DNA of 64,000 nt from Gnetum montanum (GCA_015680685.1 MNCI01006660.1:278480-342479); one strand, 5' to 3'. Shown: positions 34,979 to 46,330, counted from the stretch's first letter. Notes: generated by a model from the sequence alone, not told the origin. Numbers and translations: made by a program.

Positions 34979-37900
34979 TGTAACATCCTCTTCCTTATGC
35001 CTTGGATTGAACAACATTACATCGAGAAGAACTCCTAATAAAAGAAAATAGACATGGCAAAATACATGAATGAGCATATTACATAGCAAAAGAAACAAAG
35101 GAACCTAGCATGAGGCCCTGACTCTAAAGAGAACAAGGAAAACTAATAGTGAAAGAAATAAATACATGAATATATAATTGCATAAATATAAAAATGCTGG
35201 AAAATAAATAGAATAACATAAAATTTAAAACTAAACTCCATAATATGTGTGAATACTATAATGTCATACGACTAAACTACATATGATCCATAAATCCATA
35301 AACTAGAAAAGAGAGTTAATGTTTGATATAATGCTGAAAATGCCAACACATAATATCCAAAGATTTAAACTAAGAGATAATATTAACAAGCTCTTCTCAT
35401 CATAGTAAATCCTCCAAAAGCTCTATCCTCTTTTCAAAATAATTACTTAAAAATAAAATAGGTTATCAGTATAAAACTAAATAAGAAACCTTCATGACAT
35501 CTCCAATCGTCAAATGGAAAGGTCTCATGGGGATTAAGAGAAGTGTGGCTTACTTAAAAAACATGTTAGCTTAACAAGTATACAAGCACACAAACACACA
35601 AGAAAATCATCCAAAACATTCAAATAAACATACAACACATAGCCATAACATCCATCCATTATATAATTCCAAAACCAAGGTTTGTCCACTCCAACGATCA
35701 CCACAAACAAAATGGCTAGCATGCACCACACTTAGTGTCAAATATGTATTATGTTGTCATGTGTACTTGCCAAAAGCCAAACTAACATGCATTAAAAATA
35801 GATATCAAATTACCATACACATGCATTTATCATTAGTCTTCACAGGAACATGAAGCATCACCTAGAACATCACTTCTAATGTTTCTCAAACATACCTGTG
35901 ATAGAGGTGTTACTTAGGACATCACCTCTAACATTTTGGAGGCACAAACTAAAAACAAAAGAATCAATGAGCCATTGAATCATCCTCTCTTGTAGGATGG
36001 GACCTGTAGTAAGAGCCAAACTAGTGCACTCTACAGTGGGGATTAATCACCAAAACCATCTCCAAGAAGCCCATCTCCTACCGACCACATAAACTCAATG
36101 CTAGTTCCATCATCCAAACAATCGAAAAACATACAACAGTAGCAAGAAATTGATGATGGAGGCAACAACCAAACAACAATATTCTTTTCATTAAAGAGAT
36201 TTGACAAACCAAGGGATCCTTACAAGAATACCAATCCAATGCATAGCGTAATGTCATCAAATCCAAACTAATCTCATCCAATTTTGTCATCAAAAAAAGA
36301 GCCAAAACATCATCCAAACAGATCTTGCAAATACTTAATAATAATCCAAGGTGATGACTAATTCAAGCAAAGGAATCCTTATCCATATGTTCCAAAAAAA
36401 CTAATAAATCCATAATAATGAAAAGACCTAATAGCTAACAATCATATATGGATCAATACTCAAACCAAGAACTAATAAATTTACCAACTAAGGTGAATTA
36501 AGACTCTAGTAAATTCAAAATCAAGTTTAGAGTTGGATCATTGCCTAAACGTGTGATAGTAAATAAAACTATTATAACTCTACCATCCCTATAAATTTTA
36601 TAATGATTCTAATTCCCTTTAAAAATTAATATCTATACCTATCGTATGTTATAAGTTTATGAAGGCATTTATCAAAAATAAAAGGTTATGGAACAATGAA
36701 TCTAGCCTTAGAGAATCAAGCTTAAACAAAAATGGAAAAACTAGCTAATAGAAAAAAAAAACTCATAACTCCATGATGGAAAGATATTTTTCAGTGATTA
36801 TAGAATGGTTATAAAGATAAAGAGAATGAGCAAAGTTTTAGAGAATTATCTAATACGATATAAGAGATATTGGGTTTTAATTAGGCATAAGTAGAAATTG
36901 TAAAATTATGGATAGCATAGAAAGAAAAATAATAACTGTATGATGGAAAATTATTTTTTCATGATTCTAAAATGGTTGGAAAGATAAAAGAGTAAAATAT
37001 TACTAGGTAAACTCTCAAAGGATTTTCTAATACTATGTAGGAGATATGGGGTTTTAATTAGGCATAATAAAAAAAATAAAATTATGAAAAACATAGGAAA
37101 AAAAATCATGACTCTATGATGGAAAATTATTCTTTAGTGATTCCAAAATGGTTGAAAAGATAAAAGAGCAAAATAGTAGCAGGTAAAGTTTCAGAGGATT
37201 AGTATATACTATGTAGGAGATATGGGATTTTAATTAGGCACAATCAGAAATAATAAAATTATAGATAACATAGAAAGAAAAATCATAACTCTATGATATA
37301 AAAATATTTTTATGAGATTCTAGAATAGTTAGAAAGATATGAGAGTAATATATCTATGAATAACTATTTAGAGAATTATCTAATGAGATCTAGAAGATAT
37401 ATAGTTTGTATTTCACTCTATTAGAAATAGTAAAATTATGAATAGCATAGATCAAAAACTCATAACTTCCTTAAAACATAAAATTTTTAGTTTCTTCCAA
37501 TTGGATATGGATACTAATGTATAAAAAAACATTTATATAAATTTTAATGATTTTAAACTCAACCAAGATTGAGATATAGCCTCGTTAATTCATGTTATAG
37601 AAATTCCTACAATTTTGAATATGTTGGAAAGAATGACATAACACTCAAAATACAGTACATTATTTTGAATGATTCTTTTCTTTAAAATATATAACATTTC
37701 AAGAGGATTCTAGAAACCTATATCAATAATCCTAAATTAGATATATGTAGGAGATATAGGGATTTTTGTATATGCTATCTATTCTTCTAATAAAAATATC
37801 TAGAAACTCTAGTTCTAATATTAGCAAAAATAATAATATAATTAATTAAGAATTAGGCACGTGAAATTCATCCAAACAATTTTCTATCCATTCAAAAAAT

Positions 37901-38842
37901 ATCAATTAATTCAAAAATATTTTAAAACTCAGAGAGAAATAATAAACAAAACCCCTTATGTGCACAAAACCTATAACTATAAATGGGGAAGAAGCCCAGA
38001 TAACTCATCTCTTGATCTGAATGAAGAACATTGCAAATAGAGAAAAGTAATAAAAAAAGATTCAAGCAATTTGCACAACCAAATCTAAAATTCCATAACA
38101 CTTCATATCTTCAATCTCCCAACACCTTTTCACATCATCAAAATGTATGTAAAAATTGAACCATGGGAGTTTCAATGAAGATTGATTGGAAATCATGGAA
38201 TGGAAGAAAAACATCTATTACCTAAAATTCTACAAAACTAAAAGCAAATTACTAGGATACTTTTCCATCTTTACCATAACCTTCTCTCCCAATAATGTAA
38301 CTCCCTCCCATACCAAAATCATCCAAGAGAAAATACCATAAAATATTACAATTTTAAAATGTATTTCAAAACCTCTCAATAAAGAAAATAAAATAAAACT
38401 AAATATAATTAATATTTAAAACACATATGTGGACTTAGGAAATCATCAATTACCTATCTATTTTTTATACCATGCACACTTAGAATAAGGTTTTAATATC
38501 AATTAAACAAATCACTAAATTGTAGAGATGTCATGCTTCCAACCACACTCAACAACAAGATTAATGCATATCTACTAGATCATAATAGAAGATAATATAT
38601 GTATGTATGTATTTATGTATGTATGTATGTATATATATGTGTGTGTGTATATATATGATTAAATATTAAGGATTACATAACATTAACCAAGAATCTAAAA
38701 AATCCGAGGAATCATCATTAACATCATCAATGTAATGCATAAAATATACCAAACCAGACATATGCATAAATATACAAGTACGAGCACACCATTTTAAAAA
38801 ATTTATATGTACCAAAGATGTCTAAAAATATTTTTTGTTACA
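34979..38842 (-). repeat. G2 5' LTR (right copy)
   Basis: Partner of 13422-17221, with terminal inverted repeat tgtaaca...tgttaca. It contains the ~172-bp tandem array at 36765-37500 (units near 36765, 36933, 37110, 37286 and 37455). It also carries a microsatellite (38597-38657, tatg/tgta then tg/ta repeats) that is only a short ta run in the left LTR. The minus-strand frame 36078-36317 (79 codons) overlaps in sequence with the frame at 14530-14811. Confidence 0.9.
38597..38657. repeat. TATG/TG/TA microsatellite
   Basis: Runs of tatg followed by tgtg and tata. The matching site of the other G2 LTR (about 17019-17035) has only ataatatatatata, so the expansion followed insertion. Confidence 0.9.
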
Positions 38843-39399
38843 ATCTTAATGTTCCATTGCTTAGTAAAGTGAATAAATGGAAAGACTATCTAGAGAGATT
38901 ATCTTCTATAGCATGAACTTATCTTCAAGAATGGAAAGGTATGTATGCCAAATTATGATTTCAGATCAAAGAGTTTGCATGAGAAGATCCTTGTGGTATG
39001 GTTAAATATATCTTGTTGCAAAAAGCTACTTTTGGCTAGGTATAAAAAATGATGTTAATAAATTTGTTAGAACGTATCATGTTTATCAAAACTTTAAAGG
39101 TGGAGAAGGTATTGCTAGTAACTATTTATCTTTATTCATTTCCAATTTTTGATGGGAATATTTCTATGGATTTTATATGTTTTATTCATAAGATATAATC
39201 TAGACATGATTCTATTTTTGGTATACTAGATATATTTTCCAAAATGGTACATTTCATTTAGGATAAAAGAAGGAATGATGCATATCATGTAGCTTATTTG
39301 TTTTTCTGGCATGTTACTAGATTACACGCAATTCTTTTAAATATTATGAGTGATAGAGATGCAAGATTTACAAGTCACTTTTGGACATCATTGTTGAAG
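38843..39399 (+). pseudogene. G1 Ty3/gypsy integrase remnant
   Basis: Continues the G1 pol after the G2 insertion. In plus-strand frames the zinc-finger region leads to CHVCQ-like FVRTYHVYQNFKGGEGI, the core start reads FPIFDGNISMDFI, then HDSIFGILDIFSKMVHFI, NDAYHVAYLFFW and IMSDRDARFTSHFWTSLLK. This matches the gypsy integrase core up to its second catalytic Asp. At 39399 the frame is cut by the LTR of copia element C1, and no continuation was found farther right. Several stops; inactive. Confidence 0.82.
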
Positions 39400-40495
39400 T
39401 GATGAGGATTGAGAACTTAGAAAGGAGGGTTGAATAGGTTCCCAAATTAAAATTACACTAGCCACATCAACACACCAAATTTTACATGGTTCCCTAACTT
39501 GGGTATGTCCACACTTGGAGGGTAGAATCCATGCACACCTTTAAACTTTGTTATTTCAAAAAATATGGTTTGAAGGGCACCACATCCTATATAATCTTTG
39601 AGTTCCACACTGAAGTATTTCATTACTATGAAACCACTTAATCTCCTAAGGTCCCAACAAGCTCAAAATGTGGTTTCAAGGATCCCAAAACCTTTGCAAA
39701 ATTAAGCTCTTCTTTGGAGTGTCTTGACATTACAACTTTATTCAATCCCATAGGATCCTAAAAAGCTCAATACGGATGGCTTCTCGCAAGGAGCACATCA
39801 ACCCCACAAGGCTACAAGAAAGAAAGAAAAGAATAACAAAAGAATGTAACTAAATTTATAGGTCCTTGTACTCGAAGCTTGTTAAAAATTACAATCAAGA
39901 AAATGATGTTACAATAAGGAGCAAGAATAGAATTACATAGAATAGAGAATGAGGAGCTTATGTGTGAATATTGCTTACACAATTTCTAAGATCTTGACAT
40001 CATATTATAGCTTAGAGTTTCTAAAAACTCCCTGAGATTTATGCAATGGCTACCAAATGACTATTGTATATGTCTACTTCAAAGTTGGGACGTCTAAGTA
40101 AGATTGGCCTCAATTCAATAGAGATTTCTATATAGCATATGGGATGTCTATAGTGGGATGTCAATAGGAAATGTCTACTATTGTAGATGGACATTTACTA
40201 TTTTTCAAAGACATCTCCTCAATTTTTGAGCTTTGACTTTTGAGGCTTTCTTCTATCAATTTACCTTCTTGGTAGTCGTTGAAGCATCTTCATTTGATTT
40301 TTAGTCTTCATTTTTATCCATACTTTCATCTTGTCCATGTAGTATTCATTTTGACATCTTGTTGTAGATCTCATTTTCGTAAGCTCTCAGATCTCATTGT
40401 GGAGTTCTTGTTCATGTCCTGTAAAATCATCATCCATTACAAACATTCTATATTCTCCATTTTTCTTAAGGTTTTGACATAAAAAATGTTCAAAA
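39400..40495 (-). repeat. C1 copia 3' LTR
   Basis: Matches 53211-54547 and 57902-59220. The left edge is tgatgaggattgagaacttag and the body shares cacaccaaattttacatggt and acacttggagggtagaa. The right edge gttttgacat...gttcaaaa is followed by the purine tract. The U3 region (40080-40215) is rich in gatgtct/gacatct. On the minus strand it is the 3' LTR of C1. Its left flank tgaag has no visible partner on the right. Confidence 0.88.
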
Positions 40496-40496
40496 A

Positions 40497-40508
40497 TCTC
40501 CCCCTTTT
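40497..40508 (-). other. C1 polypurine tract
   Basis: On the minus strand aaaaagggggagat directly precedes the LTR, the tract typical of SIRE-like copia elements. Confidence 0.8.
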
Positions 40509-40654
40509 TGGTGATTCCAAAAACTTAAGAAAATGGATTAGTATGATTCAAAAAGAAATGAAATTGTTATTTACCTTCCCCCTTCTAAAGATAGAAAAAA
40601 AGGGTTACAATAACTTCTCCTAAATGTATGCAAAGAAAAAAAAAATAAAAACCT

Positions 40655-40655
<1 letters not shown>

Positions 40656-40698
<43 letters not shown>
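40656..40698. repeat. ACAT/AT microsatellite
   Basis: A run of acat tetranucleotides followed by at dinucleotides, just outside the C1 RNase H region. Confidence 0.95.
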
Positions 40699-40769
40699 TA
40701 TTTTTTCCTCTTTTTTGTGTTTTGAGAACCTAGAGTGGCTATGTTTTATTGGAAATTAAAGGCAAGAAC

Positions 40770-42240
40770 TTACTTGGTAAGACAAGACCCTATCCCCATG
40801 CCTTTACAAAGGGTAGTGAGTCATTGTTCATTGAGAGGTTTGATGAAAGCATCTATAAGTTGATTTTCTATTCCAATGAATTATACCTTTATATGTCCAA
40901 GTTGAGTATGTTGTTGTATAAAGTGATATCAAATTTTGATGTATTTAATATGAGAATGTTGGATCAAATTCTTTGTAATATTGATAGAACTATTGTTGTC
41001 ACAATAAATTGGTGTAGATTGGAATTTTACCCCTAAGTCCTTAAGTGTTTTTTTCATCAGTAAAATTTGTGCACAATAACTTCCAACTAAAATGTACTCA
41101 GGTTCTATCATAGAGAGTCTTATGGAAGTTTGCTTTTTGGTTGGCCAAGAGACAAGACTCTTTCCTAGGAAAAAGCAACTTCTACTTGTTCTTTGACAAT
41201 CATCTGAACAACCTATCCAATCTACATCATAATATTTAGCAAGATCAAGTGGGAAATCCTTTGGATACTAAAATCCCCAATTAGTAGTACCTTTTAGACA
41301 ATGAAAAATATGTTTAACAGACTTTAAATGGGATTCTTTTGGGTTTGCCTAATATCTTCAACAAATTCCTACACTTAATGCTATATCTAGTCTACTGGCA
41401 ATTAAATAAAGTAGGATACCTATCATACCTCTATAAAGCTTGTGATAAATAGGTTTTTCTTGATCATCTTTGCTAACCCTTAAATTTGCTACCATAGGAG
41501 TGCTCTTTACCTTAACTTTTTCCAAGTTGAATTTGAGTAGTAGATATTTGATATATTTGATTTGAAAAATAAAGGTACCATATTTTGTTTGATTAATTTG
41601 AAATTCAAGAAAGCTGTTAGGCTCTGACATCATGCTCATTTTAAATTCTAATTGCATATGATCTGAAAAATTCTTGCATAGAATATTATTAGTGGCACCA
41701 AAAATAATATCATCAACATAGATTTGAATAATAAGAAAATCATTACCTTCTTTCTTGAAAGGTAAGGTGTTTGAAAAGTCTTTTGTACCAAACTCTAGGA
41801 GCTTTTTTGAGCTCATAGAGAGCCTTCTTGAGCCTAAAAACATGATTGAGATTAATGGGATCCATAAATCCTTCAAGTTGTTCAACATATATCTTTTCTT
41901 GTATGGTTCCATCTAGAAAGGTACTTTTCACATCCATTTGATATAGCTTGATGCTTTTACTACTATCATATGCCAAAAGAACTCTAATTGATTCAAGTCT
42001 AACAATCAGAGAAAAAGTCTCATCAACATCAATTCCTTCTTAATGATTATATTCTTTTGCAACTAGCATAGCTCTATTTTTAAAGATATTTCCATTTCAT
42101 CTATTTTATTCCTAAAAATCCATTTCATCCTAATAATTGATTTATGGTTTAGTTTAGGTGTCAATTCCCATACATCATTTCTATTGAATTGATTTAGTTC
42201 ATCTTGCATAGTGGAAATCTACCCTTCTTCTCCTTTTTCT
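40770..42240 (-). pseudogene. C1 Ty1/copia RT and RNase H remnant (SIRE-like)
   Basis: Minus strand. RT in frame 41743-41976 (LYQMDVKSTFLDGTIQEKIY; ALYELKKAPRVWYKRL) and 41358-41912 (FLIIQIYVDDIIFGATN; FLEFQINQTKYGTFIFQIKY; KLYRGMIGILLYLIASRLDI). The catalytic YVDD is intact, although the protein is cut by a frameshift near 41750. RNase H at 40770-41111 reads EPEYILVGSYCAQILLMKKT, YCDNNSSINITKNLIQHSHI, then RYHFIQQH and DAFIKPLN. The motif order and the LCKxFSxxMQxEFxMSMM signature fit the SIRE/Maximus lineage. Upstream RT (42000-42240) is more decayed. Confidence 0.9.
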
Positions 42241-42648
42241 TCTTTGAATTTTTTGGATTCTAGTTGGGAGAGATATGCTGCATAGGCACAAATTTCCTTA
42301 GTTTGGCATCTAGTGAAAATTCCATCTTGTGCTTGTCCAATTACATCATTGAGAGAGTTTTTCCTACTAAGTCTAGGCATCTTAGGTAGAATTGGTGATA
42401 TCTCCTCATGTTCATCCTTATGCTCTTTTTCATGTTCACTATCCCCTTTTGAATCTTTTTCAATTTGAACTTGTGAGGTAGTAGGTAACTTTTGAATGGG
42501 AACTACTTCATCATCAAGTTATGGAAAAGTAATGTCACTATCATCAATTTTAACATTTATAGTTTCTTATATAATAATTTTTCTTTTATTGAAAGCTATA
42601 TGTGCTCTACTAATAGAAGAGTAACCTATGAAAATGTCTTCATCTATT

Positions 42649-43480
42649 TTAGGATCCAATTTTCTTAAAAAAATCTTTATCATTAAGAATATAGCATTTA
42701 CAACCAAAAACATGAAAATAACCTACTAAAGGTTTTCTACCAGTCCAAAATTCATAGGAAATTTTAGAGGTGAATCTTCTTACTAGAACTCTATTGGAGA
42801 TGTAGCATGTGGTGTTAATTACTTCAGCCCAAAAGTGGTAAGGAAGATTTTTGTCATTCAATATAGTTCTTTCTATGTCATTCATGATTCTATTTCTTCT
42901 TTCAGTTACACCATTTTGTTGAGGAGTTCTTGTAGTAGAGAATTGATGAAGGATGTTGTTCATTTAACAAAATTGTTAAAATTTAGCATTTTTGAATTCC
43001 CCTCCATTGTCACTCTTGATGACTTTAATACCATAGCCTTTTTCTTTGTGAATCTAATTACAAATTCTTAAGAAATCATCAAATACTTCATCGTTGTGAT
43101 ATAAAAAGGTAACCCAAGTAAAATGAGAGTAGTCATCAATAATGATTACAAAATATCTTTTCTTTTCCAAACTAAGTATTTGAGAAGAACCAACCAGGTC
43201 CATGTGAAGTAAATCTAAGGGATGAGAGATAGAGATGAAATTTTTCTTATTGAACCTTACCCTTGCTTACTTTCCCTTTTGGCATTCTTCATAGGTGTTC
43301 AAATTGAAGTATTTTAGTTTGGGCAATCCATGAACCATTTCCTTTATCGCTAGAGTTTGAATAATTTCTTTGTTTATGTGGTCAAACTTTCTATGCCACA
43401 TACAACCATCATCTGTATTACTAATCAAGCACTTGCATTCAAGCTTAGAATTATCTCCAAACATAGTGGTATAAACATTT
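42649..43480 (-). pseudogene. C1 Ty1/copia integrase remnant
   Basis: Minus strand. The pre-integrase zinc-binding part at 43267-43464 reads CMWHRKFDHINKEIIQTLAI and NLNTYEECQKGK (H-x4-H...C pattern; the first Cys of the final CxxC is replaced). The core at about 42900-43240 reads PLDLLHMDLVG, FVIIIDDYSHFTWVTFL and IKSDNGGEFKN. It then runs into 42649-42963: STTRTPQQNGVTERRNRIM, FWAEVINTTCYISNR and FHVFGCKCYILN. All three catalytic acids (D in MDLVG, D in SDNGGEF, E in VTERRNR) are visible, but stops separate the parts. Followed downstream by RT. Confidence 0.9.
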
Positions 43481-43559
43481 ACCTTTCTAGTTCCTTCTAT
43501 AACAATGTTTCCAGTGGTTAAGTCTTTTATTCTACAAGTTTCTTTTGAAAAAGTAACAT

Positions 43560-44245
43560 CAAAATTTGAATCACAAAGTTTACAAACATTGAGAAGATTA
43601 TGCTTTAACCTTTTAACATAGAAAACTTTATTTACAATAGGTTATCCCTTACATTTTTCTCCTATGGTACTAATACCTATTATAGGAGCTTTCATGTCAT
43701 CTCCAAGAGCGATCCACAATTTTGTTCTTAAAAGTGTATGAATTAGGTTTTATCTCCCATCATATATCTTGAAAAGTCACTATCAATATACCATGTGCTT
43801 GTTTTGACTATAGAGAAAGAAACTTGAGCTATCATGTTTTGTTTAGGCTTCCTCTTTTGTTTTTTTTTTCCTTCCAAAATTTCTTTCCATGAAAAGCAAC
43901 TTGTCTAGGCTATTTTTAAAAAGACCATGTATAATGTTTCATCTAAAGATAGAAACAAGCTTGAACATGTCCAAATTTTCCACAATATAAACAACTCAAA
44001 ATCTTAAATTCTGTTTTGTTAGAAAACTTAGAACAACTTCCTCCTAAAGAATCCTTGATGCATACATTCTTTTTCTCTTGATCTTTGGGCTTTTCTAAAA
44101 ATTTCTTATTTGTCTACTTAATGACCTTGTTTAGTCTTCAACCATTAGGTCTGATTTTTCTTTCTTAAGATATGAACATTTATCATTAAGAGTTATAATC
44201 TTTTTCTCTTTGTCATGTAAGATATATTTCATTTTATAGCATAGA
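43560..44245 (-). pseudogene. C1 Ty1/copia gag C-terminus and protease remnant
   Basis: Minus strand. A coiled-coil-like stretch at about 44100-44245 reads DKEKKIITLNDKCSYLKKEK. The zinc knuckle SCLYCGKFGHVQACF at about 43955-44000 has the full C-x2-C-x4-H-x4-C pattern. The protease near 43745-43800 reads TWYIDSDFSRYMMGDK, where W-Y-x-D-S-G-C-S-x-H-M-T-G is usual, so the active-site Gly is Asp. Coding similarity ends near 44250. No 5' LTR matching 39400-40495 follows, so the element is truncated. Confidence 0.82.
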
Positions 44246-44249
44246 CTGT

Positions 44250-44848
44250 GACATACCATTCTTGGATGTCATGGAAAACATCAAATATATGTTATATTAG
44301 ACAATATGCATAAGGAGATAATATACCAAATGTGAAATATATGTAACATTCAAACTTATGCATATAGAAAATAACAAGGAAAATATAGAAAGAAAAAGGA
44401 ACAAATGCTTTATTGATGTGGAATAGTGTATCTGGATCATGCTCTAGGAGTGTTCTTTTGGGCTTTATTCCATTGGAATATATCCCTTAGAGGCAATCCA
44501 ACATTGTCACCATGGTTAGGCCTATTATAAGCTATAAGGAATGTCAAGTCCACTTCTTGTTCCACTTCATCCCACACTTGTCACTTATCTTTACTAGCTC
44601 CACAACTCCATGTTGAAACAACCTCTAATTCCTGGGTATAAATGTCTTAGGTCAAGTCCCCAAAGATCACCTTGAGAGATACATTCATTATTACAACATA
44701 CCTTTTTATTTTTTAATTACAACTTCCCTTTCAGGTCTTGTTATGATAATGATAATACTTGTTATGAAGAGGTAATATCTTCATAGACTTAAAATTTTAG
44801 AGACTTAAAATTTTCAGAGACTTAAAATTTCTAAAATTTCTAAAATTT
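44250..44848. other. Gap between C1 and the hammerhead repeats
   Basis: No coding region or LTR was recognised. At 44783-44848 short units acttaaaatttt-agag repeat. They are the reverse complement of the minisatellite unit at 46330-46476. Confidence 0.5.
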
Positions 44849-45597
44849 CCTTTTGCAGGTTCTCCACAGGTTCTAATCGCGTTGCAGGATTATGTGGACC
44901 ACAACATGTTTCTTCTTGATCCATGTTTTGACAACAGCCCTGCTTACGTTCATCCTCTTGGTTGTGGTTTCTTTTGAAGCTGTTTTCTTCAGCCTCATCA
45001 CAACCTCTGGCTGTTTCTTCTCTGGTGGCATTGCAGATCGTCTCTCCATTGCTGTTGAAGATCTTTGTTCGTTGCTATTTTCAGCTGGACATCTGCATAC
45101 ATGACATTCTCTAGTGTCGGACCCCTCATGTCCACCATTCAAACATGAGGGTTCCCCTAAACCTTACACACCCTTTGGCTTTGCCATCTAGATCCGATTT
45201 GTTGAATGTTTCATGTTCGCCTTTGAAATACTGTTTGTAATAGTTTTGTTAATACATTGTCCCACCCCCATCTCGCCTTTAACGAGTGGGGTCCGCTCAA
45301 ATTTTAATGAGCGAGAGTTTCAAATTTTTGAAGTTGGGACACTATTTATACATGTACTAGTATGCTCATTCCGTTGCCTTTACAGCTTCGGCTGCCTAGC
45401 CGCATTGCCTAAACACACTGATGAAGGGTGAAAGTCCCTGAAAACGTTTTGTGTCACAATAGACGTTGTGCAATGCTTTGAGCTTCTATTACTTTCTATT
45501 TAACAGTGTTTCTGTTTTACAATTTCTACAGTATTTCACTCAGCCTCCCTATTCTTTTCCTTGACGCATGAGATCAAATCTTTAAAATTTAAAATTT
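44849..45597 (+). repeat. Hammerhead tandem unit 1 (Penelope-like LTR candidate)
   Basis: First of three direct copies starting ccttttgcaggttct (44849, 45598, 46549) and ending near ccttgacgcatgagatc. In order the unit holds tgcaggattatg-ggaccacaac and a GC-richer segment with open frames on both strands. Then come the spacer tcggacccctcatgtccac, a hairpin (about 45265-45292), a TATA-like actatttata near 45342 and the hammerhead motif. Penelope-like elements carry pseudo-LTRs in tandem with such ribozymes, and this layout fits. No RT or GIY-YIG domain was found beside it. A plant retrozyme is the alternative, but those carry type III hammerheads of different order. Confidence 0.7.
45411..45455 (+). 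ncRNA. Hammerhead ribozyme motif, copy 1 (core intact)
   Basis: Core box CTGATGA at 45418-45424, then stem II AGGG/CCCT (45425-45428 and 45436-45439) with loop TGAAAGT, then GAAA at 45440-45443. Stem I pairs ACACA (45413-45417) with TGTGT (45450-45454). Stem III is the self-complementary AACGTT inside AAAACGTTTT (45441-45450), too short for a stable monomer but able to pair between two copies, as in type I hammerheads of Penelope-like and newt satellite repeats. The predicted cleavage is after the TTT at 45449. Every conserved core base is present. Confidence 0.72.
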
Positions 45598-46330
45598 CCT
45601 TTTGCAGGTTCTTCACGGGTTTTGATCATGTTGCAGGATTATGCGGACCACAACATGTTTCTTCTTGATCCATGTTTTGACAACCATCCTTCTTACGTTG
45701 GTCTTCTTGGTTGTGGTTTCTTCTAAAGCTGTTTTCTTTGGCTTCTTCACAACCTCTGGCTGTTTCTTCTCCAACATCGTTGTAGCTCATCGCTCCATTG
45801 TTGTTGAAGATCTTGTTCGTTGCTATTTTTCAGCTGAACCTTTGTGTCCATGACATTCTTTGGTGTCGGACCCCTCATGTCCACAATTCAAACATGAGGG
45901 TTTCCCTATTCTCTTAGCACCCTTCGGCTCTGCCTTTAGATCCAATCTGTTGAATGTTTCATGTTCGCCTTGAAATACTTCTTTGTAATAGTTTTATCAG
46001 TACATTGTCCCACCCCCATCTCGTCTTTGATGAGTGGGGTCCATTCAAATTTTAATGAGCGGGAGTTCCAAATTTTTGAAGTTAGGACACTATTTATACA
46101 TGTACTGGCATGCTCATTCCCTTACCTTTGCAGCTTCAGCTACCTGGCCGCATTGCCTAAACACACTGAAAAGGGGTGAAAGTCCCCGAAAACGTTTTGT
46201 GTCACAACAGACATTGTGCAATGCCTTGAGCTTTCTATTACTTTCTGTCTAACAATGTTTCTATTTTACAGTTTCTGCAGTATTTCTCTCAACCCCCCGT
46301 TCTTTTCCTTGACGCACAAGATCCAACTTA
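45598..46330 (+). repeat. Hammerhead tandem unit 2
   Basis: Direct copy of 44849-45597, about 733 bp, starting 749 bp after unit 1. It shares the gcaggattatgcggaccaca start, the tcggacccctcatgtccac block, the TATA-like actatttata near 46089 and the ccttgacgcacaagatc end. The frames at 45641-45853, 45961-46179 and 46034-46252 correspond to frames in units 1 and 3 but have no recognised domain. Confidence 0.85.
46161..46203 (+). ncRNA. Hammerhead motif, copy 2 (core broken)
   Basis: Stem II is a perfect GGGG/CCCC (46173-46176, 46184-46187), GAAA is kept (46188-46191), and stem I ACACA/TGTGT is kept. The first box reads CTGAAAA instead of CTGATGA (46166-46172), so the U7 and G8 positions are lost and cleavage is not expected. 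Confidence 0.7.

Larger units (their letters stand above)
13422..38842 (-). mobile_element. G2: 25.4-kb nested Ty3/gypsy element (chromovirus-like)
   Basis: This is a complete but dead LTR retrotransposon on the minus strand. It has two LTRs of 3800 and 3864 bp, a tRNA-iMet type primer site, gag with a degenerate zinc knuckle, protease, RT, RNase H, integrase, a chromodomain-like tail and a purine tract before the 3' LTR. Its flanks are atctc (13417-13421) and atctt (38843-38847), a 4-of-5 target duplication, and G1 pol reads RNase H on the left and integrase on the right. Removing the inserted elements A (6863 bp) and B (6317 bp) leaves 12241 bp. Long LTRs and the C-terminal integrase extension point to the Tekay/Del group. 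Confidence 0.9.

Noticed and set aside
37960-38010. TATAAATG-like site on the plus strand in the G2 LTRs (also about 16390) as the G2 promoter
   Set aside because: G2 is transcribed from the minus strand, so this TATA-like site has the wrong orientation.
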